Positions 10,928 through 19,510 of a DNA stretch of 64,000 nucleotides are shown here, piece by piece. The stretch's first letter is position 1. Every line of letters starts with the position of its first letter. A program made the position numbers and the translations under genes. The notes below the pieces were generated by a model. It was given only the letters and a program-made list of their open reading frames with translations, had not been told where the DNA came from and made no database searches. Origin of the DNA: Leptospira fluminis (GTDB taxonomy: Bacteria > Spirochaetota > Leptospiria > Leptospirales > Leptospiraceae); assembly GCF_004771275.1 (NCBI RefSeq), contig NZ_RQEV01000003.1, positions 372,001 through 436,000 on the forward strand. Reading direction: 5' to 3'.

Positions 10928-11950
10928 CTATTTAAGCGTCTTAATGAATTCTATGATATCGGTCATCTGCTCGTTCGATACCCTTCCTTGGAAAGAAGGC
11001 ATAGCGGGAGGAAAGCCTGCGACGATTTTAGCGGTAGGAACGAGAATGGACTGCTTAATATATTCGTCGTCTCCCTTTCCGGTGGATCCGTCGGCGAATT
11101 CACGTTTGTTTCCATAGAGCCCTTTGAAGGAAGGACCTACGATCCGGGATCCATCTACGGAATGGCAACTATTGCAACCCAACTCGGTATACAGCGCCTT
11201 TCCTTTATCCGCAGGATTCGCTTTTCCAGCATTCGCTGCGGCAGCTTGTTGCTCGCCGATCCAGGCCGCATATTGCTCGGAATCCACTACTCGGATGGTC
11301 GCCATCATATTGGAGTGGGAAGTTCCGCAATATTCGGTACAGAATACCGTAAAATCACCTTTTTCAATCGGCTTAAACGTAAACGTGGTCCTTCTGCCAG
11401 GAACCGCATCCATCTTGTTGCGAAAAGCGGGAACGTAGAAACTGTGCAGAACGTCGTCGGAAGTGAGAATAAAACGAACGGTTTTTCCGAGTGGAAGCAC
11501 TACGATTCCCGGTTTCAAAAGAGTGGAATTCGCGATCTCCGGATTCAGTTTATCCGAAGTAGGGCTGCTTACCTTAAAGCCGTCTTTGTATTGAAAAGAC
11601 CAGGCCCATTGGCGAGCAGTCACGTGAACTTCCACATCTCCCACAACGCCGACCTTTCTCAGATCGTCAAAGACGACCCATCCCCAAGCGAAGATCACCA
11701 TCATGATCACGAAGGGAATGAAGGACCAGAGAAATTCCGCCAATGTGTTATGAGTAATGTAAGCGCTTTTTTGGGTTTCGGACTGTCTTCTGTACCGGAT
11801 GATAAAGATCGTCATCCCGCCAATCAGAATCACGAAAGAAACCAAGCCTGAGATTAGTAAGAACGCGTAAAGATAATCCACACCGGCCGCAGCTGCAGAA
11901 GCCGGAACCGGCATAAAGCTCGTGGCCGTAATAAAATGGTACCAGTTCAT
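10928..11950 (-). CDS. ctaC: Oxidase subunit II fused to cytochrome c (caa3 type)
   Basis: A 340-residue protein with two membrane helices (about 26-52 and 72-95), a cupredoxin domain and a C-terminal cytochrome c domain (about 243-340). CuA ligands are present: His169, Cys204, Glu206, Cys208, His212 and Met215. The heme c motif CNSCH is at 259-263, with a likely axial Met317 in PPAMPSF. The fusion makes this a caa3-type oxidase in which electrons can pass from the tethered heme c to CuA. The N-terminus looks more like a first helix than a cleaved lipoprotein signal. It follows the SCO gene by 21 bases. Confidence 0.96.
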   Translation of the reverse strand: MNWYHFITATSFMPVPASAAAAGVDYLYAFLLISGLVSFVILIGGMTIFIIRYRRQSETQKSAYITHNTLAEFLWSFIPFVIMMVIFAWGWVVFDDLRKVGVVGDVEVHVTARQWAWSFQYKDGFKVSSPTSDKLNPEIANSTLLKPGIVVLPLGKTVRFILTSDDVLHSFYVPAFRNKMDAVPGRRTTFTFKPIEKGDFTVFCTEYCGTSHSNMMATIRVVDSEQYAAWIGEQQAAAANAGKANPADKGKALYTELGCNSCHSVDGSRIVGPSFKGLYGNKREFADGSTGKGDDEYIKQSILVPTAKIVAGFPPAMPSFQGRVSNEQMTDIIEFIKTLK

Positions 11951-11971
11951 CGGATCGAAATCACTCCTTCC

Positions 11972-12817
11972 TTATGTGTTGATATTCGAGTTTTGTTTCT
12001 TCCAAAAGCGGAATAAGAACGCTGCGAGGGCGATCATCGTAAAGAAAGCGCCGACTCGCATAATATTGTAAGCGTATAATGTATACCTATTTTTGGATGG
12101 ATCAAATTGGAAGCAAAAAAGGGCGATCCGATCGCTCAAATCGCCGATTTTGCCGTTGCTTGCTTCCACCAAAGAGAGCCTAAGAGTCCTCTCATCGAAC
12201 ATGATCCCTTTCAAATAGCGAGAAATTTTTCCTTCAGGCGTAATCACATAGGCCACGGATTCGTGAACCCATTGCTCATTTTCAGGATTCCATTTGTAGG
12301 AAAAGCCGAGACTGGATGCCAACGCTTTGATTTCCGGATCCTTTCCGGTTAAAAAGCTCCATCCGGATCCGTCTCCGCGACCGTAATCTTTTACGTATGC
12401 GTCCTTTTTGGGTTTGGCCAATTCCGGTTTTTCCTTCGGATCAAAGCTCACCGCGACATATTTGAACTCTTTGCCGACCTGCCAATTCAACTGTTTCAGC
12501 ACGTCGGAAATCCCGTTCAGATGAAAATTACAAAGAGTGGGACATCGGTAGTAGATCAGAGTCAAAAGAAGCGGTTTTCCGTCCTCCAGATAATCGCCGA
12601 GCTTGACCTGCTTTCCTTCCTCATTCACGAAAACGAGATTCCGATCGATGGAATCTCCCAGCTTTTCCACTACTCCGACTCCCTGGAGTTCGGGAGGAAC
12701 TTCGTGGGGAGGAAGACGCTTTTCGGTGTCGAAGGAAAAAAGGGTCGAAAAGGGGATAACCAGCGCAAAAAGCGTTGTTAAACGAAATGCGAATTTTGAA
12801 AGAATCCGGAAATCCAA
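11972..12817 (-). CDS. SCO1/SenC copper chaperone with C-terminal anchor
   Basis: A 281-residue exported thioredoxin-fold protein of the SCO family, which delivers copper to or reduces the CuA site of oxidase subunit II. Visible features are an N-terminal hydrophobic segment, the copper-binding CPTLC motif in RCPTLCNF, and the distal His in WVHESVAYVI. A C-terminal membrane helix (about residues 255-275) is followed by basic residues. The C-terminal anchor is less common than an N-terminal one. The start is a TTG without a good ribosome binding site, so the N-terminus may be a few residues off. Its place just before ctaC fits its role. Confidence 0.92.
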   Translation of the reverse strand: MDFRILSKFAFRLTTLFALVIPFSTLFSFDTEKRLPPHEVPPELQGVGVVEKLGDSIDRNLVFVNEEGKQVKLGDYLEDGKPLLLTLIYYRCPTLCNFHLNGISDVLKQLNWQVGKEFKYVAVSFDPKEKPELAKPKKDAYVKDYGRGDGSGWSFLTGKDPEIKALASSLGFSYKWNPENEQWVHESVAYVITPEGKISRYLKGIMFDERTLRLSLVEASNGKIGDLSDRIALFCFQFDPSKNRYTLYAYNIMRVGAFFTMIALAAFLFRFWKKQNSNINT

Positions 12818-12845
12818 GTGGAAAAACCGAAAAAACTGCCGGTCC

Positions 12846-13004
12846 TTACTTCGCCTGTCCCGCCGTAGCCGAGGGAACGACGGTGTTGTAATCTTTTACG
12901 CCCGGATGGACGAAAGAAAGATAAATGAAGTAAAGAATATTTGCGGCTAACACCACGATAAACGTCCAAAATCCTGCTTTATTGTAATGGTCGTTCTGGC
13001 TCAT
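12846..13004 (-). CDS. Small single-helix protein of the oxidase operon
   Basis: A 52-codon gene that reads ATG at 13004 to TAA at 12846. The product begins MSQNDHYNKAGFW, has one strong membrane helix (about residues 12-32, FWTFIVVLAANILYFIYLSF) and ends in a short polar tail GQAK. AGGAG lies upstream of the ATG at about 10 bases. It is the first gene of the - strand oxidase operon, 28 bases before the SCO gene. Small one-helix subunits (subunit IV-like or assembly factors) are common in heme-copper oxidases, so an accessory oxidase subunit is the likely role. I do not recognise a named family. Confidence 0.75.
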   Translation of the reverse strand: MSQNDHYNKAGFWTFIVVLAANILYFIYLSFVHPGVKDYNTVVPSATAGQAK

Positions 13005-13325
13005 TGAGGAACAACTCCTAAGTCGTTAAGAGGGAAACGATTCTCGCTTTCCGTTGCAAAGCGGAATCACTCGCCAGTTTCAAAGGGGTAGGTTTTTTTT
13101 GGAAGCGTTTTTGCTCGCCTAAGAGTTTCGAGAAGTTTCGGACATAAATTCGAACCCTTTTCATTCTTTTTTCCGATTTCGAAGTCAAATCCGCGTCCAC
13201 ATTCCCTTTCTCTGATCCGTGAGATTTAGTCTCAGAGAAGAAACAAGAATCGACCGCCAAATATCTTGCCCGCAAATGCGAGGCTCCGAGTATGGTCTCC
13301 AAAGGCCTTCGGATCCGAAAATTCT
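13005..13325. other. Divergent intergenic region of the respiratory cluster
   Basis: These 321 bases separate the - strand oxidase operon from the + strand heme A genes and must carry both promoters. I see no convincing gene, terminator or strong inverted repeat in it. An open frame on the - strand (13018-13302) has no ribosome binding site or family signature. T-rich stretches around 13090 and 13160 are plausible promoter spacers, but I could not define -35/-10 pairs with confidence. Confidence 0.5.
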
Positions 13326-14270
13326 ATGACTGTGTCGGGTTTCTCTCAAATTCGCAAATTTTCCCTTTATCTTAGCGTTTATTCCTTCCTGGTTTTTTTG
13401 AACCTTTTGTACGGACCTTTGGTAAGAGCCACCGATTCCGGCTTGGCTTGCCCCGATTGGCCCCTCTGTTTCGGGAAGGTTTTTCCCGATTTCGATTTCG
13501 GTATCTTCATGGAAGTCGGCCATCGCTACTATTCGATGATTCTGGGATTCATTCTATTGGGTGGAACGATTTGGGTTTCCGTTTCCGACGAGCTCCGTAA
13601 GCCTTTCCTAAAATATTTTATCTTAGCGATCCTCCTCATAGCGTCACAGGCAAATCTAGGCAGGCTGACCGTTACCCTTTTGCTCGATCCCACTTCAGTG
13701 AATCTACATTTGTTGAATGCGATCCTGTTTCTGCTTTGCATCGTGACCGCAACGATGAAGGCCAGAGAAATGGAAACTGGAGCTACCAATACCAATCCTT
13801 CGTATTTTTCACCGAAAAATCTCTTTTCAGGCGGACAGATCGTTCTGTTCATCGGAGTGCTAATCATTCTTCTTCAAATCGTTTTAGGAGCAAGAGTGAG
13901 TTCCCATTATGCCGGACTTGCCTGTCCGGAATTTCCAACCTGTAACGGAGAATGGATTCCGAGCGTTTACGAAGAAAAAACCGCAATCCAGGTACAACAT
14001 AGATTCGGAGCTTATCTAGTCGTTTTTTTCGTCTTCGTGGTAAATCTTTACGGAACTCTAAATGGATTCTCCCAGAAAATAAAGAAGTACGTCCGGATAT
14101 CGGTAGTTCTCGTTCTTTTACAATTCCTATTAGGAATCTTGAATGTGATGTACAAGTTGCCCAAACTGGTGACCGCCGCCCACACCGGTGTCGCAGTCTT
14201 GCTACTTTGCGCGATGTATGCCGTTTGGATTTTACGGGCCCGGGAATCGGCCGAAGGAAAGGTTTCCTAA
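13326..14270 (+). CDS. ctaA: Heme A synthase
   Basis: A 314-residue membrane protein of the COX15/CtaA family that oxidises heme O to heme A for the oxidase encoded next door. It shows eight helices in two four-helix halves. Each half has the conserved cysteine pair ([10 protein letters not shown] and [10 protein letters not shown]) and the heme-ligand histidines ([27 protein letters not shown]). I took ATG at 13326 (MTVSGFSQ). The frame is open to a TTG at 13266, but those residues are not membrane-like or conserved in type. It is the first gene of the + strand heme A operon, four bases before ctaB. Confidence 0.93.
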   Translation: MTVSGFSQIRKFSLYLSVYSFLVFLNLLYGPLVRATDSGLACPDWPLCFGKVFPDFDFGIFMEVGHRYYSMILGFILLGGTIWVSVSDELRKPFLKYFILAILLIASQANLGRLTVTLLLDPTSVNLHLLNAILFLLCIVTATMKAREMETGATNTNPSYFSPKNLFSGGQIVLFIGVLIILLQIVLGARVSSHYAGLACPEFPTCNGEWIPSVYEEKTAIQVQHRFGAYLVVFFVFVVNLYGTLNGFSQKIKKYVRISVVLVLLQFLLGILNVMYKLPKLVTAAHTGVAVLLLCAMYAVWILRARESAEGKVS

Positions 14271-14274
14271 TCCT

Positions 14275-15141
14275 ATGAACCAATTTTTTTCGGACTGGAA
14301 TCTGTTACTAAAACCTAGGGTTTCCTCTTTGGTTTTGGCTACCGCCGTTCCCGGACTCTATTTAGGTTCGCAAACTTCACCGCCGGGCTTACTTCTATTT
14401 GCCACCCTGTTCGGAACCTTCCTGATGTCTTCCGCGTCCTTCATCTTCAATCAGGTGATCGAGAAAGATAAAGACGCCAAAATGAAACGGACTGCAAATA
14501 GACCGATTCCGGCGGGACGGATCAGTTCCCTGAAAGCTCTCGCAGTAGGTTTCATCCTGATGACTCTTTCCTTTGCGATACTCTACTATTTCGCAAATTT
14601 ACTTACGGCTCTTTGTGCCTTTTCCGCTTTGGTGGCGTACGTATTTCTCTATACGATCATTTTAAAACCGAGAACGCACCAAAATATAGTGATCGGCGGA
14701 GTCGCAGGTTGCGTTGGCCCTTTAATCGGATACGCGGCCGCGAGTAATTCGCTCCCGCTCCCGTCTTGGATTCTTTTCCTGATGATATTCCTCTGGACTC
14801 CGGCGCATTTCTGGGCTCTCGCGATTTTTCTTAAGGAAGACTATAGCGATGCGAATTTTCCGATGCTCCCGGTCGTAAAAGGGGTGAAAGAGACGGGCCG
14901 TTCCATCCTATTCTATACGGTCCTCTACGTATGTTCCGTCCTGTATTTTTACTGGGCGGAACCTTCAATGGGAACTCTTTACCTAATATCGGCCATACTG
15001 CTGAGTGCCGCGATTCTGTATCTGTCCTTTAAGCTCTTTCTCAATCCGGAGCCGAAATTCGCTCGTGGGTTTTTCTTTTTCAGCATCCTTCATCTATTTT
15101 TAGTCAATATTCTCATCCTCGTCGATCACGCGATCGCGTAA
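14275..15141 (+). CDS. ctaB: Protoheme IX farnesyltransferase (heme O synthase)
   Basis: A 288-residue UbiA-family membrane prenyltransferase that adds a farnesyl group to heme B to make heme O, the substrate of the preceding heme A synthase. The first Asp-rich motif [15 protein letters not shown] near residues 62-76 and the second motif [12 protein letters not shown] near residue 205 bind the magnesium-diphosphate. About nine helices are evident. ATG at 14275 (MNQFFSDWN) was chosen because it directly follows the ctaA stop; upstream codons in this frame overlap ctaA. Confidence 0.94.
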   Translation: MNQFFSDWNLLLKPRVSSLVLATAVPGLYLGSQTSPPGLLLFATLFGTFLMSSASFIFNQVIEKDKDAKMKRTANRPIPAGRISSLKALAVGFILMTLSFAILYYFANLLTALCAFSALVAYVFLYTIILKPRTHQNIVIGGVAGCVGPLIGYAAASNSLPLPSWILFLMIFLWTPAHFWALAIFLKEDYSDANFPMLPVVKGVKETGRSILFYTVLYVCSVLYFYWAEPSMGTLYLISAILLSAAILYLSFKLFLNPEPKFARGFFFFSILHLFLVNILILVDHAIA

Positions 15142-15155
15142 GCGTCTAAAAAACG

Positions 15156-15446
15156 ATGTACACTTCGGAAATTTTACCGGTAGATTCAGTCGGAATTTCG
15201 GATTTTAAGATTTATTATACGGACCACAAGAGCGAGGCGGATCTTGTAGTCTATGTGACGAATTACCGCCAGGAAGCATTGGGAAAGGAAGAGATTTGGC
15301 ATTTTACCGAATATCGTTCCGAAGCAGGCGCCAAAGTGTTTGTCACAGAGAATCGCTCGGAAGCGGATCTTATCGTATATCGGAGTTCCTATAAATCGGA
15401 AGCGGGCTGGATCAAAGCTCATCCTCTACAAGGTAAGCTTCATTAA
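15156..15446 (+). CDS. Small repeat protein, DUF6150-like
   Basis: A 96-residue soluble protein built of short repeats around SEADLVVYVT and SEAGAKVFVT. Each repeat is a beta hairpin with a conserved Ser-Glu-Ala turn, and at least four units are visible. This matches my memory of the DUF6150 type, small all-beta proteins of unknown role; the identification is tentative. It lies 14 bases after ctaB, so it may be the last gene of the heme operon, although nothing ties it to heme. Its stop overlaps the end of the convergent 3D-domain gene by four bases. Confidence 0.7.
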   Translation: MYTSEILPVDSVGISDFKIYYTDHKSEADLVVYVTNYRQEALGKEEIWHFTEYRSEAGAKVFVTENRSEADLIVYRSSYKSEAGWIKAHPLQGKLH

Positions 15447-16624
15447 GGTTTGCACCTGATTAGAGATCCGTCTTTTCGGAAGAAGACCCTTACTTCCCAG
15501 CCTTTTTCCGGTGCGTTGAAATGGTAATCTAGGGAACATTCCCCTTCTTTGAGCCGACTCGGATCCGAGGGAATCTTATCTTCGGAGCACCACTCCCTTT
15601 GTTTTTCGGAAGTGTAAAACTTCCAATCCCAAGGAACCAAGGGTTGGATCCCCGCGTCTAGAAATATATTCCTAGATTGCTCCTTAGGCTGGTAGGGGCT
15701 CCCTCCGCCGTGTAATCCCACAAAGATATCCATTCTATCCCCGCGTATGTATTCCGGAGATCCCGTGTCGTTGATACAAAAATAACCGTCGTGAATCTTT
15801 CCGTTCGGCATTCGGATCCGCTTTTCTCGAATTCCAGGTAAAAAAGCCAACGCACCTATCGCTTTCGACTTATTGCATCGGGAGACTTTAGGTCCGAGTT
15901 TGGCGCAAAGATCCTTGAAATTTACGGCAATCGTCCGGTACGGGTAAACCTGATATCCGTAACCGGCACCCCAACCCCATTCCAAATCGTACGTCTCATA
16001 CCTTCCGTTTCCGGCAAAATGATACTTGGTCCCGTCTTTCGCGATCCCGCTGCCTTCCCATCGGACCTGTTCCAAAAAAAGAGCCGATGCCTTGCCGATC
16101 TCCCTCCCGGAAGGAGAAAGGGCCGGCACAAGGGATCCCGGATAGGCTTCCTCAATGGCAAGATGATAATAGGTCGGATAATATTTCCCTAGATTGAAGA
16201 CGGTTACGGAATCCAAACTTTCTCGGTCCGAGGAGGTGAGCAGAAATTCCAGGGGTTTAGGAGAATGATCTTTGGGACTATCCATCGGACGAAAGCCGGC
16301 GCGGTAAAAAAGAGGTTTTAGATTCTTTTTAGGATAGAGGCAGGCCCCTTTTTCGTTGCTAACCCGGATATACTCCTCGTGATCCTGGAATCCGTCCATT
16401 CTTACAGCTTCTCCATGGAACAGACGTAAAATGGAATCCGAGTCCGGATTCCTACATTCGCAGCCGGAAACGGAACGAATGCATAAGATCTTCGCAAATT
16501 GAATCTGCGGGCTTTGAGAGAAGAGGGGGAAAATCGAAACGATCGCGAGTCCGACGATGAGAAGGGCTAAAATCCCGTCCCTACGTCTTGTAGGGAACGG
16601 GATAGTCTTGCGGGGGAAAAACAA
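15443..16624 (-). CDS. Exported 3D-domain protein
   Basis: A 393-residue protein with a basic N-terminus and one hydrophobic segment (about residues 17-36), so it is exported or anchored. The C-terminal half contains a 3D (Asp-Asp-Asp) double-psi beta-barrel signature: YPYRTIAVN, then GYFCINDTGSPEYIRGDRMDIFVG. The Asp of NDTG and the two of GDRMDIF form the acidic triad. This fold occurs in MltA-type lytic transglycosylases and stationary-phase survival proteins, so a role in murein cleavage is likely but unproven. Several Cys are present and could form disulfides. It is encoded one base after the H1-like gene. Confidence 0.8.
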   Translation of the reverse strand: MFFPRKTIPFPTRRRDGILALLIVGLAIVSIFPLFSQSPQIQFAKILCIRSVSGCECRNPDSDSILRLFHGEAVRMDGFQDHEEYIRVSNEKGACLYPKKNLKPLFYRAGFRPMDSPKDHSPKPLEFLLTSSDRESLDSVTVFNLGKYYPTYYHLAIEEAYPGSLVPALSPSGREIGKASALFLEQVRWEGSGIAKDGTKYHFAGNGRYETYDLEWGWGAGYGYQVYPYRTIAVNFKDLCAKLGPKVSRCNKSKAIGALAFLPGIREKRIRMPNGKIHDGYFCINDTGSPEYIRGDRMDIFVGLHGGGSPYQPKEQSRNIFLDAGIQPLVPWDWKFYTSEKQREWCSEDKIPSDPSRLKEGECSLDYHFNAPEKGWEVRVFFRKDGSLIRCKP

Positions 16625-16625
16625 C

Positions 16626-16904
16626 TTACGGGTTGCCTTCTCCTTCCCCTGAATTGCCTGAATTGCCTGAATTGCCCCAAGGGAAAAGAGAACCTTGGTT
16701 CGGCGCCGGAGTAGATTCCGGTCCGGACATCGGCGCAGCAGGACGAGGGGTTGCCGCCGGCTTTTTAGCTGCGACTTTCTTTTTGACCGCTTTCTTGGCG
16801 ACTTTCTTTTTCGCCGGTTTAACGACCTTTTTCTTAGCTACTTTCTTTTTGGCCGCTTTTTTCTTAGGGGCCGCTTTCTTCTTTGCTTTCTTCTTAGCTA
16901 CCAT
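16626..16904 (-). CDS. Histone H1-like Lys/Ala-rich protein
   Basis: A 92-residue protein whose first ~58 residues are repeats of AKKK, AAKKK and VAKKK, as in bacterial histone H1-like proteins (Hc1 of Chlamydia, AlgP-like tails). The remainder is a Pro/Ala-rich hinge and a GNSGNSGNSGEGEG tail. It is expected to bind DNA non-specifically and compact the nucleoid. The ATG has AGGAG at 8-base spacing, which supports a real gene in spite of low complexity. The tail is encoded by a 9-base tandem repeat. Its stop lies one base from the start of the 3D-domain gene on the same strand. Confidence 0.8.
   Translation of the reverse strand: MVAKKKAKKKAAPKKKAAKKKVAKKKVVKPAKKKVAKKAVKKKVAAKKPAATPRPAAPMSGPESTPAPNQGSLFPWGNSGNSGNSGEGEGNP
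16650..16676. repeat. 9-base tandem repeat, three copies
   Basis: Three exact copies of TGAATTGCC run in tandem. On the - strand they encode Gly-Asn-Ser three times in the tail of the H1-like protein. A unit length divisible by three keeps the frame if the copy number changes. Confidence 0.9.
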
Positions 16905-17052
16905 GGGAGATACTCCTTGTGTCGCGGGGAATCCTTCCGTAATTCCTCTAACAAATTTCCACTCCTATTGCCTCGACCCAAAAGAGTAAAATCTTTTTTG
17001 CTTTTCTATCGTTAAAGCACGCTAAACGATTCTTATTTTCTTAATGCTACCT

Positions 17053-19152
17053 TCAATTCGTTCCTAATGAAAAGTTCAAATGACTCAGACTTTCCTCAGG
17101 ATTGCGAATCCGACGCCGTACTAGGAAGGCTTTTACGAATCCTTTTCCCTTTACTTCTATATTTCCCCGTTCGACGAGCTCGAAATCGGAACGGATCGCC
17201 TCCGCAGTCGATTCCGTAACCTGAATTTCCCCCGGAACCCCATGGGATTCCATGCGACTCGCTAGATTTACGGCATCGCCCCAGATGTCGTAGATGAATT
17301 TCTTGGTTCCGATCACGCCTGCGACCACGGGCCCTGTGTTAATTCCTATCCTCATACGAAGTCCCGTTCTCGATTTTTTCAGTTTGAATCTGGATAGGAT
17401 CTCTTTCATGTCCCAAGCCATGTGCGCGACTAGCAAAGGATGATCCTTTTCCGGAACAGGAAGTCCTCCTACAGCCATATATGCGTCTCCGATCGTCTTG
17501 ATCTTTTCCAAACGGTATTTTTCGGCTAAAATATCGAAATGGGAGAAGATTTGGTTTAAAATCCGAACGACGGATTCGGGTTTCATTTTGGAAGAAAGTC
17601 GAGTAAAACCGACGATATCCGCGAATAAAATCGAGACGTCCGGATAGCTTTCGGCGATCAAACCGGCGTTTTGTTTAAGTTCCGCAGCGATAGAAGGAGG
17701 AAGAACGTTTAAAAGCAGTTTTTCCGCACGATCCTGCTCATGTCGGACTCTTTCGTACGCCTCCGCGATTTCCGTTCTAGCTTGTTCGTTTTCGGCGAGC
17801 GTGGTCCTTACCTTTCCGAGAACAAGATTGTAACGTTCCGCGATCTGTCCCACTTCGGTAAAAGGTTCTACGGGAACATCTTTAGCCAAATCCCCGGTCT
17901 TTCTCTGATAATCCATGGCCAGGAAAAGGTCTATGAGCTCCGTCGTCGCATTGTGCTCGGATATATTCAGACCCATACGCTCTTCGTCACCGTCCACTCT
18001 TAGCGGGAAAATCCGGTTTAAAGCCCAGAAGACCAAAAAAGAAACTCCGAAAGAAAAGATTCCAACGCTTAAAATTCCTAGGAACTGTACGATGATGAGG
18101 GAGAATCTTCCGATTTCCGTTTCCATGGCGGATAGATCTCCAAAGAAACCGACAGCCAGGGTCCCCCAAATTCCTCCGACAAGATGCACGGGAACGGCTC
18201 CGACCGCATCGTCGATTTTCAATTTTTCCAGAAGCAGCTCGGAAGGATAGATCAGGAGTCCCGCAATCGAACCCACGATCGCGGACTGAAAAGGAGTCAG
18301 ACAATCCGCAGCGGCAGTTACGGCAACCAAGCCGATCAATGAACCGTTCAGGGGAGCGGTAGGCTCCGGAAAACCTTTGATCCCCCATGCGAGCATCATC
18401 GCAACCATCATGGAAAAACCGGAAGAAACTACCGTGTTCAGAATGATTCCCGGAACTTTCTCGTCGAAAGACAAAGTGCTTCCTCCGTTAAATCCCATCC
18501 AACCGAACCAGAGTAGGATTCCGCCTAGCATCGCCATCGGAAGGTTGCTACCGGTAACCTGCATAGGAGCGGAATCTTTCGGGAACCTCCCGATCCTGGG
18601 GCCGACCACCATTAAAAGAGCGAGCGAGACCCATCCGCCTACGCTATGAACCAAGGTGGATCCGGCAAAATCATGAAAGCCTATCGAGGAGAGCCATCCG
18701 TTCTTCTCCTCCAATATTCCGGCTCCCCAACTCCAATGCCCTACGATCGGATAGATGAATCCGGAGATCAGAGCAGTCGCAAGCATGTATGAACTGAATT
18801 TCAGTCGCTCGGCCACCGCTCCAGAAACGATGGTGGCCGACGTTCCGCAGAATACTAGTTGGAAGATAAAAAACGTGGGGGCCCAAGCGTCTCCCGGTTG
18901 AAAATTGGGGAAAAAAAGAGAAGTTCCGAATACGCTGTGCCAGGAAGTTCCGAACATAAGTCCAAAACCGAAAGAATAGAAAAGAAGAGTCGCCACCCCG
19001 AAATCGGCAACGTTCTTAATGGCGACATTGATCGAATTCTTGGCACGAGTGAGTCCGGATTCTAGAACTAAAAATCCTCCCTGCATGATTAAAACCAAGC
19101 CTGAGCAGACCAAAACCCATAAAATATCCAATAAACTCTTTTCTGTCGGCAT
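17053..19152 (-). CDS. Ammonium transporter fused to class III adenylate cyclase
   Basis: A 699-residue fusion. Residues ~1-385 form an eleven-helix Amt/Rh channel with the twin pore histidines (His169 in DFAGSTLVH, His323 in PVHLVGG) and Asp161. Residues ~400-480 are a HAMP-like or coiled-coil linker. Residues ~500-640 are a class III nucleotide cyclase with metal Asp512 and Asp556, adenine-pocket Lys550 and Asp622 (YDIWGDAVN), and transition-state Asn629 and Arg633. The residue set predicts cAMP formation. The likely role is to sense or transport ammonium and convert it into a cAMP signal at the inner membrane. ATG has AGGAG upstream. No glnK gene is adjacent, which is unusual for amt. Confidence 0.93.
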   Translation of the reverse strand: MPTEKSLLDILWVLVCSGLVLIMQGGFLVLESGLTRAKNSINVAIKNVADFGVATLLFYSFGFGLMFGTSWHSVFGTSLFFPNFQPGDAWAPTFFIFQLVFCGTSATIVSGAVAERLKFSSYMLATALISGFIYPIVGHWSWGAGILEEKNGWLSSIGFHDFAGSTLVHSVGGWVSLALLMVVGPRIGRFPKDSAPMQVTGSNLPMAMLGGILLWFGWMGFNGGSTLSFDEKVPGIILNTVVSSGFSMMVAMMLAWGIKGFPEPTAPLNGSLIGLVAVTAAADCLTPFQSAIVGSIAGLLIYPSELLLEKLKIDDAVGAVPVHLVGGIWGTLAVGFFGDLSAMETEIGRFSLIIVQFLGILSVGIFSFGVSFLVFWALNRIFPLRVDGDEERMGLNISEHNATTELIDLFLAMDYQRKTGDLAKDVPVEPFTEVGQIAERYNLVLGKVRTTLAENEQARTEIAEAYERVRHEQDRAEKLLLNVLPPSIAAELKQNAGLIAESYPDVSILFADIVGFTRLSSKMKPESVVRILNQIFSHFDILAEKYRLEKIKTIGDAYMAVGGLPVPEKDHPLLVAHMAWDMKEILSRFKLKKSRTGLRMRIGINTGPVVAGVIGTKKFIYDIWGDAVNLASRMESHGVPGEIQVTESTAEAIRSDFELVERGNIEVKGKGFVKAFLVRRRIRNPEESLSHLNFSLGTN

Positions 19153-19510
19153 GAAGGACTCCTGTTTCTAAAAAAAATCGAGCCGGAAACACTCTTCTTT
19201 TCCTATTCCTATTATCGGAAAAGACCAATAAGAAATCCGCTTTTCAAAGAATCGATGAGAACTGGGTCTCTCGCCGAAATCGCCTTTCGTTTTCTTACAA
19301 ACGAAGTTATCCTGCGAAAAAGCGCTGAAACCGCTCCAAACTCGACAGGGATAACGAACGTTATTTTTTTCGAACGTAACGCCCGTTCTGCAAACTCTGT
19401 CTCTCTGGGCCTAAAGCACCCTGTTGAAAGACGAAAAAAGCCTTTCCCTCTAAATAGGATGTTTTAAACAGGGATTATATCTAAAAAAACCTAGACGTTG
19501 GTATAATTTC
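19153..19510. other. Divergent intergenic region with direct repeat
   Basis: These 358 bases lie between the Amt-cyclase gene and the hydroxyacyl-CoA dehydrogenase gene and must hold both promoters. A direct repeat CGAACGTTA (19355-19363) and CGAACGTAA (19371-19379), spaced 16 bases start to start and separated by T-rich DNA, could be a regulator site. A TATAAT hexamer ends four bases before the dehydrogenase ATG. No gene is convincing. Confidence 0.45.

Noticed and set aside
10910..11851. 313-codon + strand open frame opposite oxidase subunit II
   Set aside because: It is antisense to a gene with complete CuA and heme c motifs, has biased odd composition (Arg/His/Ser-rich) and no family signature.
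13018..13302. 94-codon - strand open frame in the divergent respiratory intergenic region
   Set aside because: No ribosome binding site, no recognisable pattern, and it would cover the likely promoters of both operons.
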